Part shown: positions 36,387 through 46,125 of the stretch, piece by piece | Layout of the letters: every line of letters starts with the position of its first letter | Numbering within the stretch: position 1 is the stretch's first letter | From: UBA4465 sp002292365 | Lineage (GTDB): Bacteria; Bacteroidota; Bacteroidia; Cytophagales; Cyclobacteriaceae | NCBI GenBank assembly: GCA_943788615.1 | Contig: CALSQY010000001.1 | Span: 806,001 to 870,000, forward strand | DNA: 64,000 nucleotides | Reading direction: 5' to 3' | Notes under the pieces: generated by a model | The model's input: the letters and a program-made list of their open reading frames with translations, nothing else | Told to the model about the DNA's origin: nothing | Database searches by the model: none | Position numbers and translations under genes: made by a program

Positions 36387-39300
36387 ATGGCATTCAGAAA
36401 AAATAAAAAACTGACACTTGACTTCTCAAGGGTGACCATTAGTCTGGCATCACCCGAATCCATCCTAGAGGAATCTAATGGAGAAGTAACTCAGCCGGAA
36501 ACCATTAATTATAGGACTTACAAACCAGAAATGGGAGGTTTGTTTTGTGAGCGTATTTTTGGTCCTGTTAAGGATTGGGAATGCCATTGTGGAAAATATA
36601 AGAGGATAAGATATAAAGGAATCATATGCGATAGATGTGGGGTTGAAGTTACCGAAAAGAAGGTAAGAAGAGAGCGTATGGGGCACATTGAATTGGTTGT
36701 CCCGGTAGCCCATATTTGGTATTTTAGATCATTGCCCAACAAGATAGGCTACTTATTAGGAATGCCATCTAAAAAATTGGATACGATCATTTACTACGAA
36801 CGTTATGTCGTTATTCAGCCCGGAGCAAAATTAGAAGAAGGTATAAATAAGCTTGATTTCCTAACTGAGGATGAATATTTAAATATTCTCGATAAGTTGC
36901 CCAGAGAAAACCAGCTGTTGCCTGATGATGACCCGCAAAAATTCATTGCAAAAATGGGTGCAGAGGCTTTAGAAATGTTACTTTCTCGGATTGAATTAGA
37001 TGATTTATCTTATCAATTAAGACATCAAGCGGCTACAGATACTTCTCAGCAGCGCAAGGCGGAAGCATTAAAGAGACTCAAAGTAGTTGAGGCTTTTAGA
37101 GAAGCTAAAACTAGGATCGAAAACAGACCGGAATGGATGATCATTAAAATGGTTCCTGTAATACCGCCTGAATTAAGACCTCTTGTTCCTTTGGATGGAG
37201 GACGCTTTGCGACTTCAGATTTGAACGATCTTTATAGGCGTGTAATTATCCGAAATAATAGACTCAAAAGGTTGATTGATATCAAGGCACCGGAAGTAAT
37301 ACTTCGTAATGAAAAGCGAATGCTTCAGGAGGCAGTAGATTCGTTATTTGATAATTCTCGTAAAGTGAATGCAGTTCGTTCAGATGGAAATCGTGCGCTC
37401 AAGTCATTGAGTGATATGCTTAAGGGGAAGCAGGGGCGGTTTCGTCAAAATTTATTAGGAAAAAGAGTAGATTATTCTGGTCGATCAGTGATTGTGGTAG
37501 GTCCAGAATTAAAAATGCACGAATGTGGATTGCCTAAGAACATGGCTGCTGAGCTTTTCAAGCCTTTTGTGATACGAAAGTTGATTGAAAGAGGAATTGT
37601 AAAAACAGTAAAATCAGCTAAAAAGATTGTTGATAGAAAAGATCCAGTTGTTTGGGATATACTTGAAAACGTATTAAAAGGACATCCCGTTCTTTTAAAT
37701 AGAGCTCCAACCTTGCACAGATTAGGTATACAAGCCTTTCAGCCAAAGCTAATAGAGGGCAAAGCCATACAATTACATCCATTGGTTTGTACCGCATTCA
37801 ATGCCGATTTTGATGGAGATCAAATGGCGGTGCACGTTCCATTGGGACAAGAGGCTATTTTGGAAGCTTCACTTTTGATGCTTTCCTCGCACAACATTCT
37901 CAATCCAGCTAATGGAGCGCCGATAGCCGTGCCATCTCAGGATATGGTCCTTGGCCTTTACTATGTTACTAAGGGTAGAAAAAGTACTCCTGAAGAAATG
38001 GTAAAAGGTGAGGGTATGATCTTTTATAGTTCACAGGAAGTTATCATTGCCTTAAATGAGCGAGTAATTTCAAAGCATGCGCATATCAAAGTAAGAACCC
38101 ATGTAAAAGTTGGAGAAAGATTAGAAGAAAAATTAGTGGATACCGTTGCTGGAAGGGTACTCTTTAATGAATTTGTCCCCAAAGAAGTAGGCTATATCGA
38201 TGATTTGCTTACTAAGAAAAAGCTTCAAAACATTATTTCCAGGGTCTTTAAGATTGCAGGGATGGCAGCAACCGCTGTTTTTTTAGATGATATCAAGTCA
38301 TTAGGTTTCCAAATGGCTTATACTGGTGGTCTGTCTATGGGATTGGGTGATATCAATATCCCGGCAACTAAACCGCAAATGGTAGCAGATGCGAAAAAAG
38401 AAGTAGACAGCGTCTGGAACAACTATTTGATGGGTTTAATTACTGATAACGAGCGCTACAATCAAGTGATCGATATATGGACGAGAACCAATACACAATT
38501 GACCTCAACGCTAATGAAGCAACTAGAGGAAGATGATCAAGGTTTTAATTCCATATATATGATGATGCATTCAGGTGCAAGGGGATCTCGTGAACAAATT
38601 AGACAATTGGGAGGAATGAGAGGTTTGATGGCTAAGCCTCAAAAAAATCTAGCAGGTTCTGTTGGTGGAATCATTGAAAATCCAATACTTTCTAACTTTA
38701 AAGAGGGTTTAGACGTTCTTGAATATTTTATTTCAACGCATGGTGCTCGAAAGGGCTTAGCCGATACTGCATTGAAAACGGCAGATGCAGGATATCTTAC
38801 AAGAAGATTAGTTGATGTGGCACAAGATGTCGTTGTAAATGAACCCGATTGTGGTACTTTGAGAGGATTGGTTGTTCGCTCCTTGAAGGATAATGAAGAT
38901 ATAGTTGAATCATTATCAGAACGAATATTGGGTCGCGTATCCGTACATGATATTTATCATCCAATCACGGAAGAAATGATCCTTGAATCAGGTAATGAGA
39001 TTAACGAAGAGATTACTGAAATCATAGAAGCTACAAGTATTGATGAGGTTGAAATACGTTCTGTATTGACCTGTGAGGCAAAAAGGGGAGTTTGTTCGAA
39101 GTGTTATGGTCGTAGCCTTTCAGCGGGAAGAATGTCTCATTTAGGCGAAGCTGTGGGCGTGATTGCGGCTCAGTCTATCGGTGAGCCAGGGACTCAATTA
39201 ACCTTGAGGACTTTTCATGTTGGAGGTACGGCGTCGAATATAGCTGTAGATGCTACCGTTCTTTCAAAGTTTGATGGGATCGTCGAGTTCGATGAATTAA

Positions 39301-40697
39301 GAACTGTAAATAGTACCGATGATGAAGGAAATCCTATTCAAGTGGTCATGGGAAGATCAGGTGAATTAAGAATAATAGATGCTAAAAAGTCAAAAATATT
39401 GATGAGTAACCATGTACCATATGGCGCCATTCTTAAAGTTAAAAACGGTCAAAAGGTAAGTAATGGGGATGAAGTTTGTTTTTGGGATCCCTACAATGCT
39501 GTGATCATGTCTGAATTTGACGGTGAGGTCTCTTTTGAGGCTATCATTGAAGGAGTTACTTTCAAAGAAGAGTCCGATGAGCAAACGGGACACAGAGAAA
39601 AGGTCATTATTGACACTAAGGACAAAGCAAAAAATCCAGCCATCATTATTAAGTCGGTAGATACCGAGAAGGGATACAATATACCGGTAGGTGCCCACCT
39701 TTCAGTGGACGAAGGTGCAACAATAAAGGCAGGTCAGGTGTTGGCTAAAATACCTCGAAATACAGGTAAGTCCAGAGACATTACCGGAGGTTTACCACGA
39801 GTTACAGAGCTTTTTGAAGCAAGAAATCCCTCAAATCCCGCCGTTGTCACAGAAATCGATGGTGTTGTGACTTATGGTGGGATAAAAAGGGGTAACAGAG
39901 AAGTGTTTATTGAATCGAAAGATGGTATCAAAAAACGTTATTTAGTACCGCTATCTAAGCATTTCTTGGTTCAAGATAATGACTTTATTAAGGCAGGAGA
40001 GGCCTTGTCTGACGGATCGATTACCCCAGCAGATATATTGTCTATTCAAGGACCTACGGCAGTACAAGAGTATTTGGTAAATGAAATACAAGAAGTTTAT
40101 CGATTGCAAGGAGTTCAAATTAATGACAAGCATATCGAAACGATCGTGCGTCAAATGATGCAGAAAGTAATCATTATAGATGCTGGTGATACTTCGTTCC
40201 TGACCAATCAATCTGTTGATAGATTGAGTTTTATGGAAGAAAATGATCAAATTCTTGATAAAAAAGTAGTGGTTGATCCGGGAGGTTCTGATACGGTCAA
40301 GGCTGGACAGATCATTTCTAGTCGAACGCTGCGGGATGAAAACTCTAATTTAAGGAGGAGAGATGTTAAAATTATCTCGGTAAGAAACGCTTCAGCGGCA
40401 GTTTCTAGACCCATTCTTCAGGGAATTACGCAGGCGTCCCTAGGCACCAGGAGCTTTATATCAGCAGCGTCCTTCCAGGAGACGACTAAGGTTTTGAGTG
40501 AAGCAGCTATCAAAGGAAAGCGAGATGGACTTGAGGGTTTGAAGGAAAATGTGATTGTAGGTCATTTAATTCCTGCTGGAACAGGGATCAAGAGATTCCA
40601 TGAAAACTTTGTGGCCAATAAAGAAGAGTTTGACAAGATGACACTGGCAAGAGAAGAATTCTCTAAACCAAAGGAAACGTCTTTAACTGAAGTCTAG
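36387..40697 (+). CDS. rpoC: DNA-directed RNA polymerase subunit beta'
   Basis: 1436 residues. The active-site motif NADFDGDQMAVH carries the magnesium-binding D474, D476 and D478. The N-terminal zinc site uses C66, C68, C81 and C84; the second zinc site uses C822, C896, C903 and C906. The bridge and trigger helices follow at EPGTQLTLRTFH and nearby. The stop codon TAG is immediately followed by the ATG of the DUF3467 gene, which suggests coupling between the two. Confidence 0.98.
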   Translation: MAFRKNKKLTLDFSRVTISLASPESILEESNGEVTQPETINYRTYKPEMGGLFCERIFGPVKDWECHCGKYKRIRYKGIICDRCGVEVTEKKVRRERMGHIELVVPVAHIWYFRSLPNKIGYLLGMPSKKLDTIIYYERYVVIQPGAKLEEGINKLDFLTEDEYLNILDKLPRENQLLPDDDPQKFIAKMGAEALEMLLSRIELDDLSYQLRHQAATDTSQQRKAEALKRLKVVEAFREAKTRIENRPEWMIIKMVPVIPPELRPLVPLDGGRFATSDLNDLYRRVIIRNNRLKRLIDIKAPEVILRNEKRMLQEAVDSLFDNSRKVNAVRSDGNRALKSLSDMLKGKQGRFRQNLLGKRVDYSGRSVIVVGPELKMHECGLPKNMAAELFKPFVIRKLIERGIVKTVKSAKKIVDRKDPVVWDILENVLKGHPVLLNRAPTLHRLGIQAFQPKLIEGKAIQLHPLVCTAFNADFDGDQMAVHVPLGQEAILEASLLMLSSHNILNPANGAPIAVPSQDMVLGLYYVTKGRKSTPEEMVKGEGMIFYSSQEVIIALNERVISKHAHIKVRTHVKVGERLEEKLVDTVAGRVLFNEFVPKEVGYIDDLLTKKKLQNIISRVFKIAGMAATAVFLDDIKSLGFQMAYTGGLSMGLGDINIPATKPQMVADAKKEVDSVWNNYLMGLITDNERYNQVIDIWTRTNTQLTSTLMKQLEEDDQGFNSIYMMMHSGARGSREQIRQLGGMRGLMAKPQKNLAGSVGGIIENPILSNFKEGLDVLEYFISTHGARKGLADTALKTADAGYLTRRLVDVAQDVVVNEPDCGTLRGLVVRSLKDNEDIVESLSERILGRVSVHDIYHPITEEMILESGNEINEEITEIIEATSIDEVEIRSVLTCEAKRGVCSKCYGRSLSAGRMSHLGEAVGVIAAQSIGEPGTQLTLRTFHVGGTASNIAVDATVLSKFDGIVEFDELRTVNSTDDEGNPIQVVMGRSGELRIIDAKKSKILMSNHVPYGAILKVKNGQKVSNGDEVCFWDPYNAVIMSEFDGEVSFEAIIEGVTFKEESDEQTGHREKVIIDTKDKAKNPAIIIKSVDTEKGYNIPVGAHLSVDEGATIKAGQVLAKIPRNTGKSRDITGGLPRVTELFEARNPSNPAVVTEIDGVVTYGGIKRGNREVFIESKDGIKKRYLVPLSKHFLVQDNDFIKAGEALSDGSITPADILSIQGPTAVQEYLVNEIQEVYRLQGVQINDKHIETIVRQMMQKVIIIDAGDTSFLTNQSVDRLSFMEENDQILDKKVVVDPGGSDTVKAGQIISSRTLRDENSNLRRRDVKIISVRNASAAVSRPILQGITQASLGTRSFISAASFQETTKVLSEAAIKGKRDGLEGLKENVIVGHLIPAGTGIKRFHENFVANKEEFDKMTLAREEFSKPKETSLTEV

Positions 40698-41015
40698 ATG
40701 AATAAACCAGAGGAGGTCAATAAGAACTTGAACATAGAGCTATCAGAAGAAATTGCTGAAGGGGTTTATGCCAACTTAGCTATGATTGCGCATTCGAGTA
40801 GTGAGTTCGTTATCGATTACATACGATTGATGCCTGGTGTGCCGAAGGCGAAAGTGAAGGCACGTATTGTAATTACACCAGAGCATGCAAAAAGGCTCTT
40901 ATCTGCGTTGGAGGAAAACATTCAAAAGTACGAAAAGACTTTTGGAGAAATAAAAAAGAATGAACAGTCACCCAAGTTTCCAATTAATTTTGGAGGTACA
41001 GTAGGTGAAGCATGA
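40698..41015 (+). CDS. DUF3467 family protein
   Basis: 105 residues. The sequence fits DUF3467: EGVYANLAMIAHSSSEFVID, FIRLMPG-like IRLMPGVPKAKVKARIVIT, and PEHAKRLLSALEENIQKYE. There is no signal peptide or enzyme motif. Its start codon touches the rpoC stop with no spacer, so its production should be tied to that of the beta' subunit; I recall the same neighbourhood in other Bacteroidota. A role in transcription or translation is inferred from position only. A new promoter follows before rpsL. Confidence 0.85.
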   Translation: MNKPEEVNKNLNIELSEEIAEGVYANLAMIAHSSSEFVIDYIRLMPGVPKAKVKARIVITPEHAKRLLSALEENIQKYEKTFGEIKKNEQSPKFPINFGGTVGEA

Positions 41016-41034
41016 TTATTTATATGAAATGCAT

Positions 41035-41066
41035 ATTGAAATATTCAATGTTTCTCCCTATCTTTG
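41035..41066 (+). promoter_or_regulatory. Promoter of rpsL-rpsG-fusA-rpsJ
   Basis: ATTG at 41035-41038, a 20-bp spacer and TATCTTTG at 41059-41066 fit the consensus with one mismatch at -33. It is followed by CGTTCCC. The rpsL ATG is 41 nt downstream. Confidence 0.75.
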
Positions 41067-41106
41067 CGTTCCCAAATTTGAGGATTTTTAGAAAAAAATA
41101 GGATAA

Positions 41107-41487
41107 ATGCCGACAATACAGCAGTTAGTAAGGAAAGGAAGAAAAAAGTTAACTTCCAAATCTAAGTCTCCCGCTTTGGACTCATGTCCTCAGCGAAGAG
41201 GTGTGTGCACGCGTGTATACACAACGACACCTAAAAAACCTAATTCAGCGATGAGAAAGGTTGCTAGGGTTCGATTGACCAATGGTAGAGAAGTCAATGC
41301 ATATATTGGAGGTGAAGGTCACAATCTGCAGGAACACTCAATTGTATTGATTCGAGGTGGAAGAGTAAAAGATCTCCCGGGTGTTCGTTACCATATTGTC
41401 CGTGGTGCATTAGACACCGCTGGAGTAAGCGGAAGGTTGCAAAGAAGATCAAAGTATGGTGCCAAAAGGCCGAAGATTAAAAAATAA
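41107..41487 (+). CDS. rpsL: Ribosomal protein S12
   Basis: 126 residues. It is a decoding-centre protein. K43 and K88, whose substitution gives streptomycin resistance in other bacteria, are wild-type (TTTPKKPNS and GGRVKDLPG); D89 is the residue that can be methylthiolated. First gene of the str-type operon with its own promoter. Confidence 0.98.
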   Translation: MPTIQQLVRKGRKKLTSKSKSPALDSCPQRRGVCTRVYTTTPKKPNSAMRKVARVRLTNGREVNAYIGGEGHNLQEHSIVLIRGGRVKDLPGVRYHIVRGALDTAGVSGRLQRRSKYGAKRPKIKK

Positions 41488-41496
41488 GTAAGAAAA

Positions 41497-41964
41497 ATGA
41501 GAAAATCCAAGCCAAAGAAGCGATACATTTTACCAGATCCAATTTATGGAGACACCTTGGTGACGAAGTTTGTGAATTACCTCATGGTAGATGGTAAAAA
41601 AAGCCTTTCTTATAGTATTTTTTATGATGCCATAAAAATAGTAGAAGAAAAAACGAGTGAGAACGGAATTGAGATTTGGAAGTCGGCTCTTAAGACAGTT
41701 ATGCCCGCTGTCGAAGTAAAAAGTAGAAGAGTTGGAGGCGCTACTTTTCAAGTTCCTATTGAGGTAAGGCCCGAAAGAAAAACTTCATTGGGGATCAAAT
41801 GGATGATCAAGTATTCTCGATTAAGAGGAGAAAAAACAATGAAGGAACGTCTTGCAGGTGAAATCATGGCCGCTTCAAAAGGTGAAGGGGCATCAGTCAA
41901 GAAGAAAGATGATACTCATAGAATGGCAGAAGCCAACAAAGCTTTTTCTCACTTCAGATTTTAA
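41497..41964 (+). CDS. rpsG: Ribosomal protein S7
   Basis: 155 residues. It initiates assembly of the 30S head and contacts E-site tRNA. Recognised from RKSKPKKRYILPDP, VNYLMVDGKKS and the GGATFQVPIEVRPERK loop. It lies 9 nt after rpsL and 11 nt before fusA. Confidence 0.97.
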   Translation: MRKSKPKKRYILPDPIYGDTLVTKFVNYLMVDGKKSLSYSIFYDAIKIVEEKTSENGIEIWKSALKTVMPAVEVKSRRVGGATFQVPIEVRPERKTSLGIKWMIKYSRLRGEKTMKERLAGEIMAASKGEGASVKKKDDTHRMAEANKAFSHFRF

Positions 41965-41975
41965 ATTAAGTTATC

Positions 41976-44075
41976 ATGGCTAAAAGGAATTTGAAGTTTA
42001 CGCGTAACATTGGTATCGCTGCCCATATTGACGCAGGTAAAACCACTACCACGGAACGTATATTGTATTACACAGGTGCAAGTCACAAAATTGGAGAGGT
42101 CCATGATGGTGCAGCCACGATGGATTGGATGGAGCAAGAGCAGGAGCGAGGGATTACGATTACCTCAGCGGCTACGACCGTTTTTTGGAAATACAAAGAG
42201 GACGACTATCACATAAATATTATTGATACACCAGGTCACGTCGATTTTACGGTTGAAGTAAATCGATCACTGCGTGTATTAGACGGTTTGGTATTTTTAT
42301 TCAGCGCTGTGGACGGTGTTGAGCCTCAATCTGAAACCAATTGGCGTTTGGCTGACAATTATAAGGTGGCAAGAATCGGTTTTGTAAATAAAATGGATCG
42401 TGCCGGATCAGATTTTCTTAACGTCTGTAAGCAAGTCAAAGAAATGTTAGGAACCAAAGCGGTTCCGTTGCAGTTACCTATAGGGTCTGAGGATAACTTC
42501 AGAGGTGTAGTTGATTTAGTTGAGAACAAGGCGATGGTTTGGAATGAGGAAGATCAAGGTATGACTTTTGAGGAAATTCCGATACCTGAAGACATGGTTG
42601 AAGAAGTTGCTGAGTATCGTGAAAAGTTAGTTGAGTCAGTAGCCGAGTATGATGATGGATTAATGGAAAAATATTTCGAAGATCCTGATTCCATATCCAA
42701 AGATGAAATCATAGCAGCATTAAGAGCAGCTACTATTGATTTAGCCTTTGTACCTATGCTTTGTGGTTCAGCGTTCAAGAACAAAGGGGTTCAAACAATG
42801 CTAGATTATGTCATGGAGCTATTGCCATCTCCTCTAGACAAAGATGAGATTACAGGAATCAATCCTGATACAGAAGAGGAAGCCAAGCGACTGCCCACGA
42901 CCGAAGATCCATTTACAGCATTGGCTTTCAAAATTGCAACTGATCCTTTTGTTGGTAGACTTTGTTTTATTAGATCGTATTCAGGTACGCTAGATTCTGG
43001 TTCATATGTTTTTAACACTCGGACAGGGAAGAAAGAAAGAATTTCAAGAATTTTTCAAATGCATGCCAATAAGCAAAATCAAATTGATACTTTGCACTGC
43101 GGAGACATTGGAGCGGTTGTTGGATTTAAGGATATCAAAACAGGGGATACCTTGTGCGATGAGAAAAATAAAATAGTCTTAGAGACGATGGATTTTCCTG
43201 ATCCTGTAATTGGTTATGCAATAGAGCCAAAGGCCCAAGCAGATGTTGATAAACTTGGCATGAGTATTGCCAAATTGGTTGAAGAAGATCCTACACTAGT
43301 AGTTGAGACCGATCTTGAAACAGGTCAAACAATATTAAAGGGTATGGGTGAGCTCCATTTGGATATTATTATTGACCGATTGCGTCGTGAGTTCAAAGTT
43401 GAAATCAATCAAGGTGCGCCACAAGTTGCTTATAAAGAGGCTATAAGATCCAAAGTAGAGCATAAAGAGGTTTATAAAAAACAATCTGGAGGTAGAGGTA
43501 AGTTTGCTGATATTGTTTTTGATCTAAGTCCTGTAGATGAGGACTTTAAAGAGACTGGTTTGCAGTTTGTTAATGCCATAAAGGGAGGAATAATCCCTAA
43601 GGAGTTTATACCTGCTATTGAAAAAGGATTTAAGCAAGCAATGGTTAATGGACCATTGGCTGGATATCCTTTGGATAGTATGAAAGTGAGACTTTATCAT
43701 GGATCTTTCCATGATGTGGATTCAGATTCGCTTTCCTTTGAATTAGCGGCGCGAATGGGATTTAAGGCGGCAGCGAAGAAAGCCAGTCCGGTCTTATTAG
43801 AGCCTGTGATGGCTGTCGAAGTTATTACCCCTGATGAGTATACTGGATCAGTTACTGGTGATTTGAATAAACGTCGTGGCATTATGAAAGGTATGGATAC
43901 CCGTGGAGTTTCTCAAGTTGTTAAGGCGGATGTCCCGCTTTCAGCACTTTTTGGTTATGTGACGGATTTAAGAACGATCACATCAGGCAGAGCCACCGCA
44001 AATCTTACATTCTCGCATTATGACAGTGTGCCTAATAGTATAGCAGAAACGGTAATCTCAGAAGTTAATGGTTAA
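41976..44075 (+). CDS. fusA: Elongation factor G
   Basis: 699 residues, five-domain GTPase that moves tRNAs and mRNA after peptide transfer and works with ribosome recycling factor. G1 AHIDAGKT (16-23), G2 RGITITSAATT, G3 DTPGHVDF, G4 NKMDR; domain IV begins near residue 485 with the GGRGKFADI loop. The length is that of canonical EF-G. Confidence 0.98.
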   Translation: MAKRNLKFTRNIGIAAHIDAGKTTTTERILYYTGASHKIGEVHDGAATMDWMEQEQERGITITSAATTVFWKYKEDDYHINIIDTPGHVDFTVEVNRSLRVLDGLVFLFSAVDGVEPQSETNWRLADNYKVARIGFVNKMDRAGSDFLNVCKQVKEMLGTKAVPLQLPIGSEDNFRGVVDLVENKAMVWNEEDQGMTFEEIPIPEDMVEEVAEYREKLVESVAEYDDGLMEKYFEDPDSISKDEIIAALRAATIDLAFVPMLCGSAFKNKGVQTMLDYVMELLPSPLDKDEITGINPDTEEEAKRLPTTEDPFTALAFKIATDPFVGRLCFIRSYSGTLDSGSYVFNTRTGKKERISRIFQMHANKQNQIDTLHCGDIGAVVGFKDIKTGDTLCDEKNKIVLETMDFPDPVIGYAIEPKAQADVDKLGMSIAKLVEEDPTLVVETDLETGQTILKGMGELHLDIIIDRLRREFKVEINQGAPQVAYKEAIRSKVEHKEVYKKQSGGRGKFADIVFDLSPVDEDFKETGLQFVNAIKGGIIPKEFIPAIEKGFKQAMVNGPLAGYPLDSMKVRLYHGSFHDVDSDSLSFELAARMGFKAAAKKASPVLLEPVMAVEVITPDEYTGSVTGDLNKRRGIMKGMDTRGVSQVVKADVPLSALFGYVTDLRTITSGRATANLTFSHYDSVPNSIAETVISEVNG

Positions 44076-44094
44076 TCAGTTTTCGGAATAGTTT

Positions 44095-44400
44095 ATGAAT
44101 CAAAAAATTAGAATTAAATTAAGATCATACGATCACAACTTGGTAGATAAGTCATCCGAGAAAATAGTACGTGCTGTGAAAACAACCGGAGCGGTTGTTA
44201 GCGGCCCGATACCTTTGCCCACCGTAAAAGAAAAATTTACGGTACTCAGGTCCCCTCACGTAAATAAAAAATCAAGAGAACAGTTTCAATTATGTACGTA
44301 TAAGCGTTTGGTAGATATATATTCTAACAGTGCCAAAACTGTGGACGCATTGATGAAATTAGAATTACCCAGCGGAGTGGATGTCGAAATTAAGGTCTGA
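44095..44400 (+). CDS. rpsJ: Ribosomal protein S10
   Basis: 101 residues. Conserved segments are KIRIKLRSYDHNLVD, SGPIPLPT and KSREQFQLCTYKRL. It assembles into the 30S head and takes part with NusB in antitermination. Here it ends the str-type operon: a terminator follows and the next ribosomal gene, rplC, has its own promoter, unlike the usual S10 operon. Confidence 0.97.
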   Translation: MNQKIRIKLRSYDHNLVDKSSEKIVRAVKTTGAVVSGPIPLPTVKEKFTVLRSPHVNKKSREQFQLCTYKRLVDIYSNSAKTVDALMKLELPSGVDVEIKV

Positions 44401-44419
44401 TTTGTTTTAAAAATTATGA

Positions 44420-44454
44420 AGAGCCAACACATTTTTGAGTTGGTTCTTTTTTTG
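44420..44454 (+). terminator. Intrinsic terminator after rpsJ
   Basis: AGAGCCAAC (44420-44428) pairs with GTTGGTTCT (44439-44447) over 9 bp with one G-T pair and a 10-nt loop, followed by seven T including the stem's last base. It is 20 nt after the rpsJ stop. Confidence 0.88.
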
Positions 44455-44474
44455 TCTTTTAATATCAGTTAATC

Positions 44475-44505
44475 ATTGGTTCATTAGACAGAATTATTAT
44501 CTTTG
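44475..44505 (+). promoter_or_regulatory. Promoter of the rplC ribosomal cluster
   Basis: ATTG at 44475-44478, a 19-bp spacer and TATCTTTG at 44498-44505, followed by CACACCTTTT. The transcript would have a leader of about 55 nt before rplC that contains an 8-codon reading frame (44527-44553). Confidence 0.8.
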
Positions 44506-44565
44506 CACACCTTTTGGAGGGAATCCATGAAGAAAAGAGTATTAAACAATTAATAATTTCAAAAA

Positions 44566-45198
44566 ATGCCTGGATTAATAGGTAAAAAAGTAGGGATGAC
44601 CAATATATACAATGAAGCGGGCAAAAGTATTGCTTGTACATTGGTTGAGGCCGGTCCTTGCGTCGTTACGCAAGTGAAAAATGAGGATTCCGATGGATAT
44701 CGTGCGGTTCAGCTTGCCTATGATGATAAAAAAGAAAAGAATACGTCAAAAGCTGAAAAGGGACATTATGCCAAGGCAGGATCCCAACCCAAGAAATATC
44801 AAGTTGAATTTAGAGATTTCAGAAGTGAGTTTGATGACAAAATTACTTTAGGAAAAGAAATCAACATTGCTGATGTTTTTAAAGTAGACGATTTTGTTGA
44901 TGCTGTTGGAACGACCAAAGGAAAAGGTTTTCAAGGAGTTGTTAAAAGACATAATTTTGCAGGTGTCGGACAAGCAACACATGGGCAACACAATAGGTTG
45001 AGAGCGCCGGGTTCTATAGGAGCAGCTTCCTTTCCTTCAAGGGTTTTTAAGGGAATGAGAATGGCTGGTAGAATGGGAGGTGGTCGAAAAAAAATTCTTA
45101 ATCTCAAAGTGATGAAAATCTATCCCGAAAAAAATCTTATATTAATAAGTGGCTCAATTCCAGGAGCAAAAAATTCTTATGTGATTTTAGAAAAATAA
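44566..45198 (+). CDS. rplC: Ribosomal protein L3
   Basis: 210 residues. It binds near the peptidyl-transferase centre and starts 50S assembly. The conserved tip FAGVGQATHGQHNRLRAPGS and GMRMAGRMGG-type loop are intact. It is the first gene after a new promoter. Confidence 0.97.
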   Translation: MPGLIGKKVGMTNIYNEAGKSIACTLVEAGPCVVTQVKNEDSDGYRAVQLAYDDKKEKNTSKAEKGHYAKAGSQPKKYQVEFRDFRSEFDDKITLGKEINIADVFKVDDFVDAVGTTKGKGFQGVVKRHNFAGVGQATHGQHNRLRAPGSIGAASFPSRVFKGMRMAGRMGGGRKKILNLKVMKIYPEKNLILISGSIPGAKNSYVILEK

Positions 45199-45201
45199 GT
45201 C

Positions 45202-45828
45202 ATGAAAATAGAAGTTATAAATAATAAGGGTGAGGATACCGGTCGAAAGATCGAGCTGCTAAATGGTATTTACAAGATCGAGCCCAATGAGCATGCGGTT
45301 TATTTGGAGGTAAAGCAATTTTTGGCTAATCAACGTCAAGGTACCCACAAGACAAAATGTAAAGCTAACGTCACAGGGTCCACGAGAAAGATAAAAAAAC
45401 AAAAAGGGACAGGTACAGCTAGAGCTGGTAGTATAAAGTCAGGTTTACTGAGAGGGGGAGGTACCATCTTCGGTCCAGTTCCTAGAGACTATGGTTTCGA
45501 TTTAAACAAGAAAGTCAAAAGGTTAGCCAAGCGTTCAGCATTCTCTGCGAAAGCTGCTGAAAAAAAGATTCGTGTTATGGAGGATCAGATCATTGATGTT
45601 CCCAAGACCAAAGTCTTTAAATCGATTTTAAAGGCTCTCAAATTGGAGATTGATAAGGCATTGTTTATTACCGGTAATGTGAACGACAATGCAGTGACTT
45701 CTGCTAGAAATATTCCGAATGCCAAAGTTATCAGCGCCAATGAGTTGTCTACATACGAACTAGTGAATGCTGACTACATCGTATTATTTGAGAGTGCCAT
45801 TGACACCATAGAAAATAGATTGAACTGA
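45202..45828 (+). CDS. rplD: Ribosomal protein L4
   Basis: 208 residues. The internal loop that lines the exit tunnel is KQKGTGTARAGSIKSGLLRG with the GGGTIFGPVPRDY part after it. In enterobacteria L4 represses the S10 operon through its leader; no L4-binding leader was recognised here. Its TGA stop shares one base with the rplW ATG. Confidence 0.97.
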   Translation: MKIEVINNKGEDTGRKIELLNGIYKIEPNEHAVYLEVKQFLANQRQGTHKTKCKANVTGSTRKIKKQKGTGTARAGSIKSGLLRGGGTIFGPVPRDYGFDLNKKVKRLAKRSAFSAKAAEKKIRVMEDQIIDVPKTKVFKSILKALKLEIDKALFITGNVNDNAVTSARNIPNAKVISANELSTYELVNADYIVLFESAIDTIENRLN

Positions 45829-46115
45829 TGAGCATACTTATTAAACCCCTTGTAACAGAAAAATCATCTGCAATGAATGAGCACGGCAAGTATGGCTTCG
45901 TGGTAGAGAGAAGCGCCAATAAGGTGCAGATTAGACAGGAAGTTGAAAAGAAATATGGTGTCACTGTAGAATTCGTAAATACGATGGTACAACCGGGAAA
46001 ATCTAAGTCGAGATCTACGAAATCCGGTGTCATTAAAGGTAAGTCGAAAACATACAAAAAAGCCATTGTCAAGGTTGCTGATGGAGATATTATTGATTTT
46101 TATAGTGGAATTTAA
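45828..46115 (+). CDS. rplW: Ribosomal protein L23
   Basis: 95 residues. It sits at the tunnel exit and docks trigger factor and SRP. Recognised from IKPLVTEKSSAM, NKVQIRQEVEKKYGV and the K/R-rich loop after VNTMVQPGK. It overlaps rplD by one base. Confidence 0.96.
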   Translation: MSILIKPLVTEKSSAMNEHGKYGFVVERSANKVQIRQEVEKKYGVTVEFVNTMVQPGKSKSRSTKSGVIKGKSKTYKKAIVKVADGDIIDFYSGI

Positions 46116-46125
46116 TTACTAAGAG

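Noticed and set aside
41107..41487. Possible streptomycin-resistance change in rpsL
   Set aside because: K43 and K88 are the sensitive-type residues.
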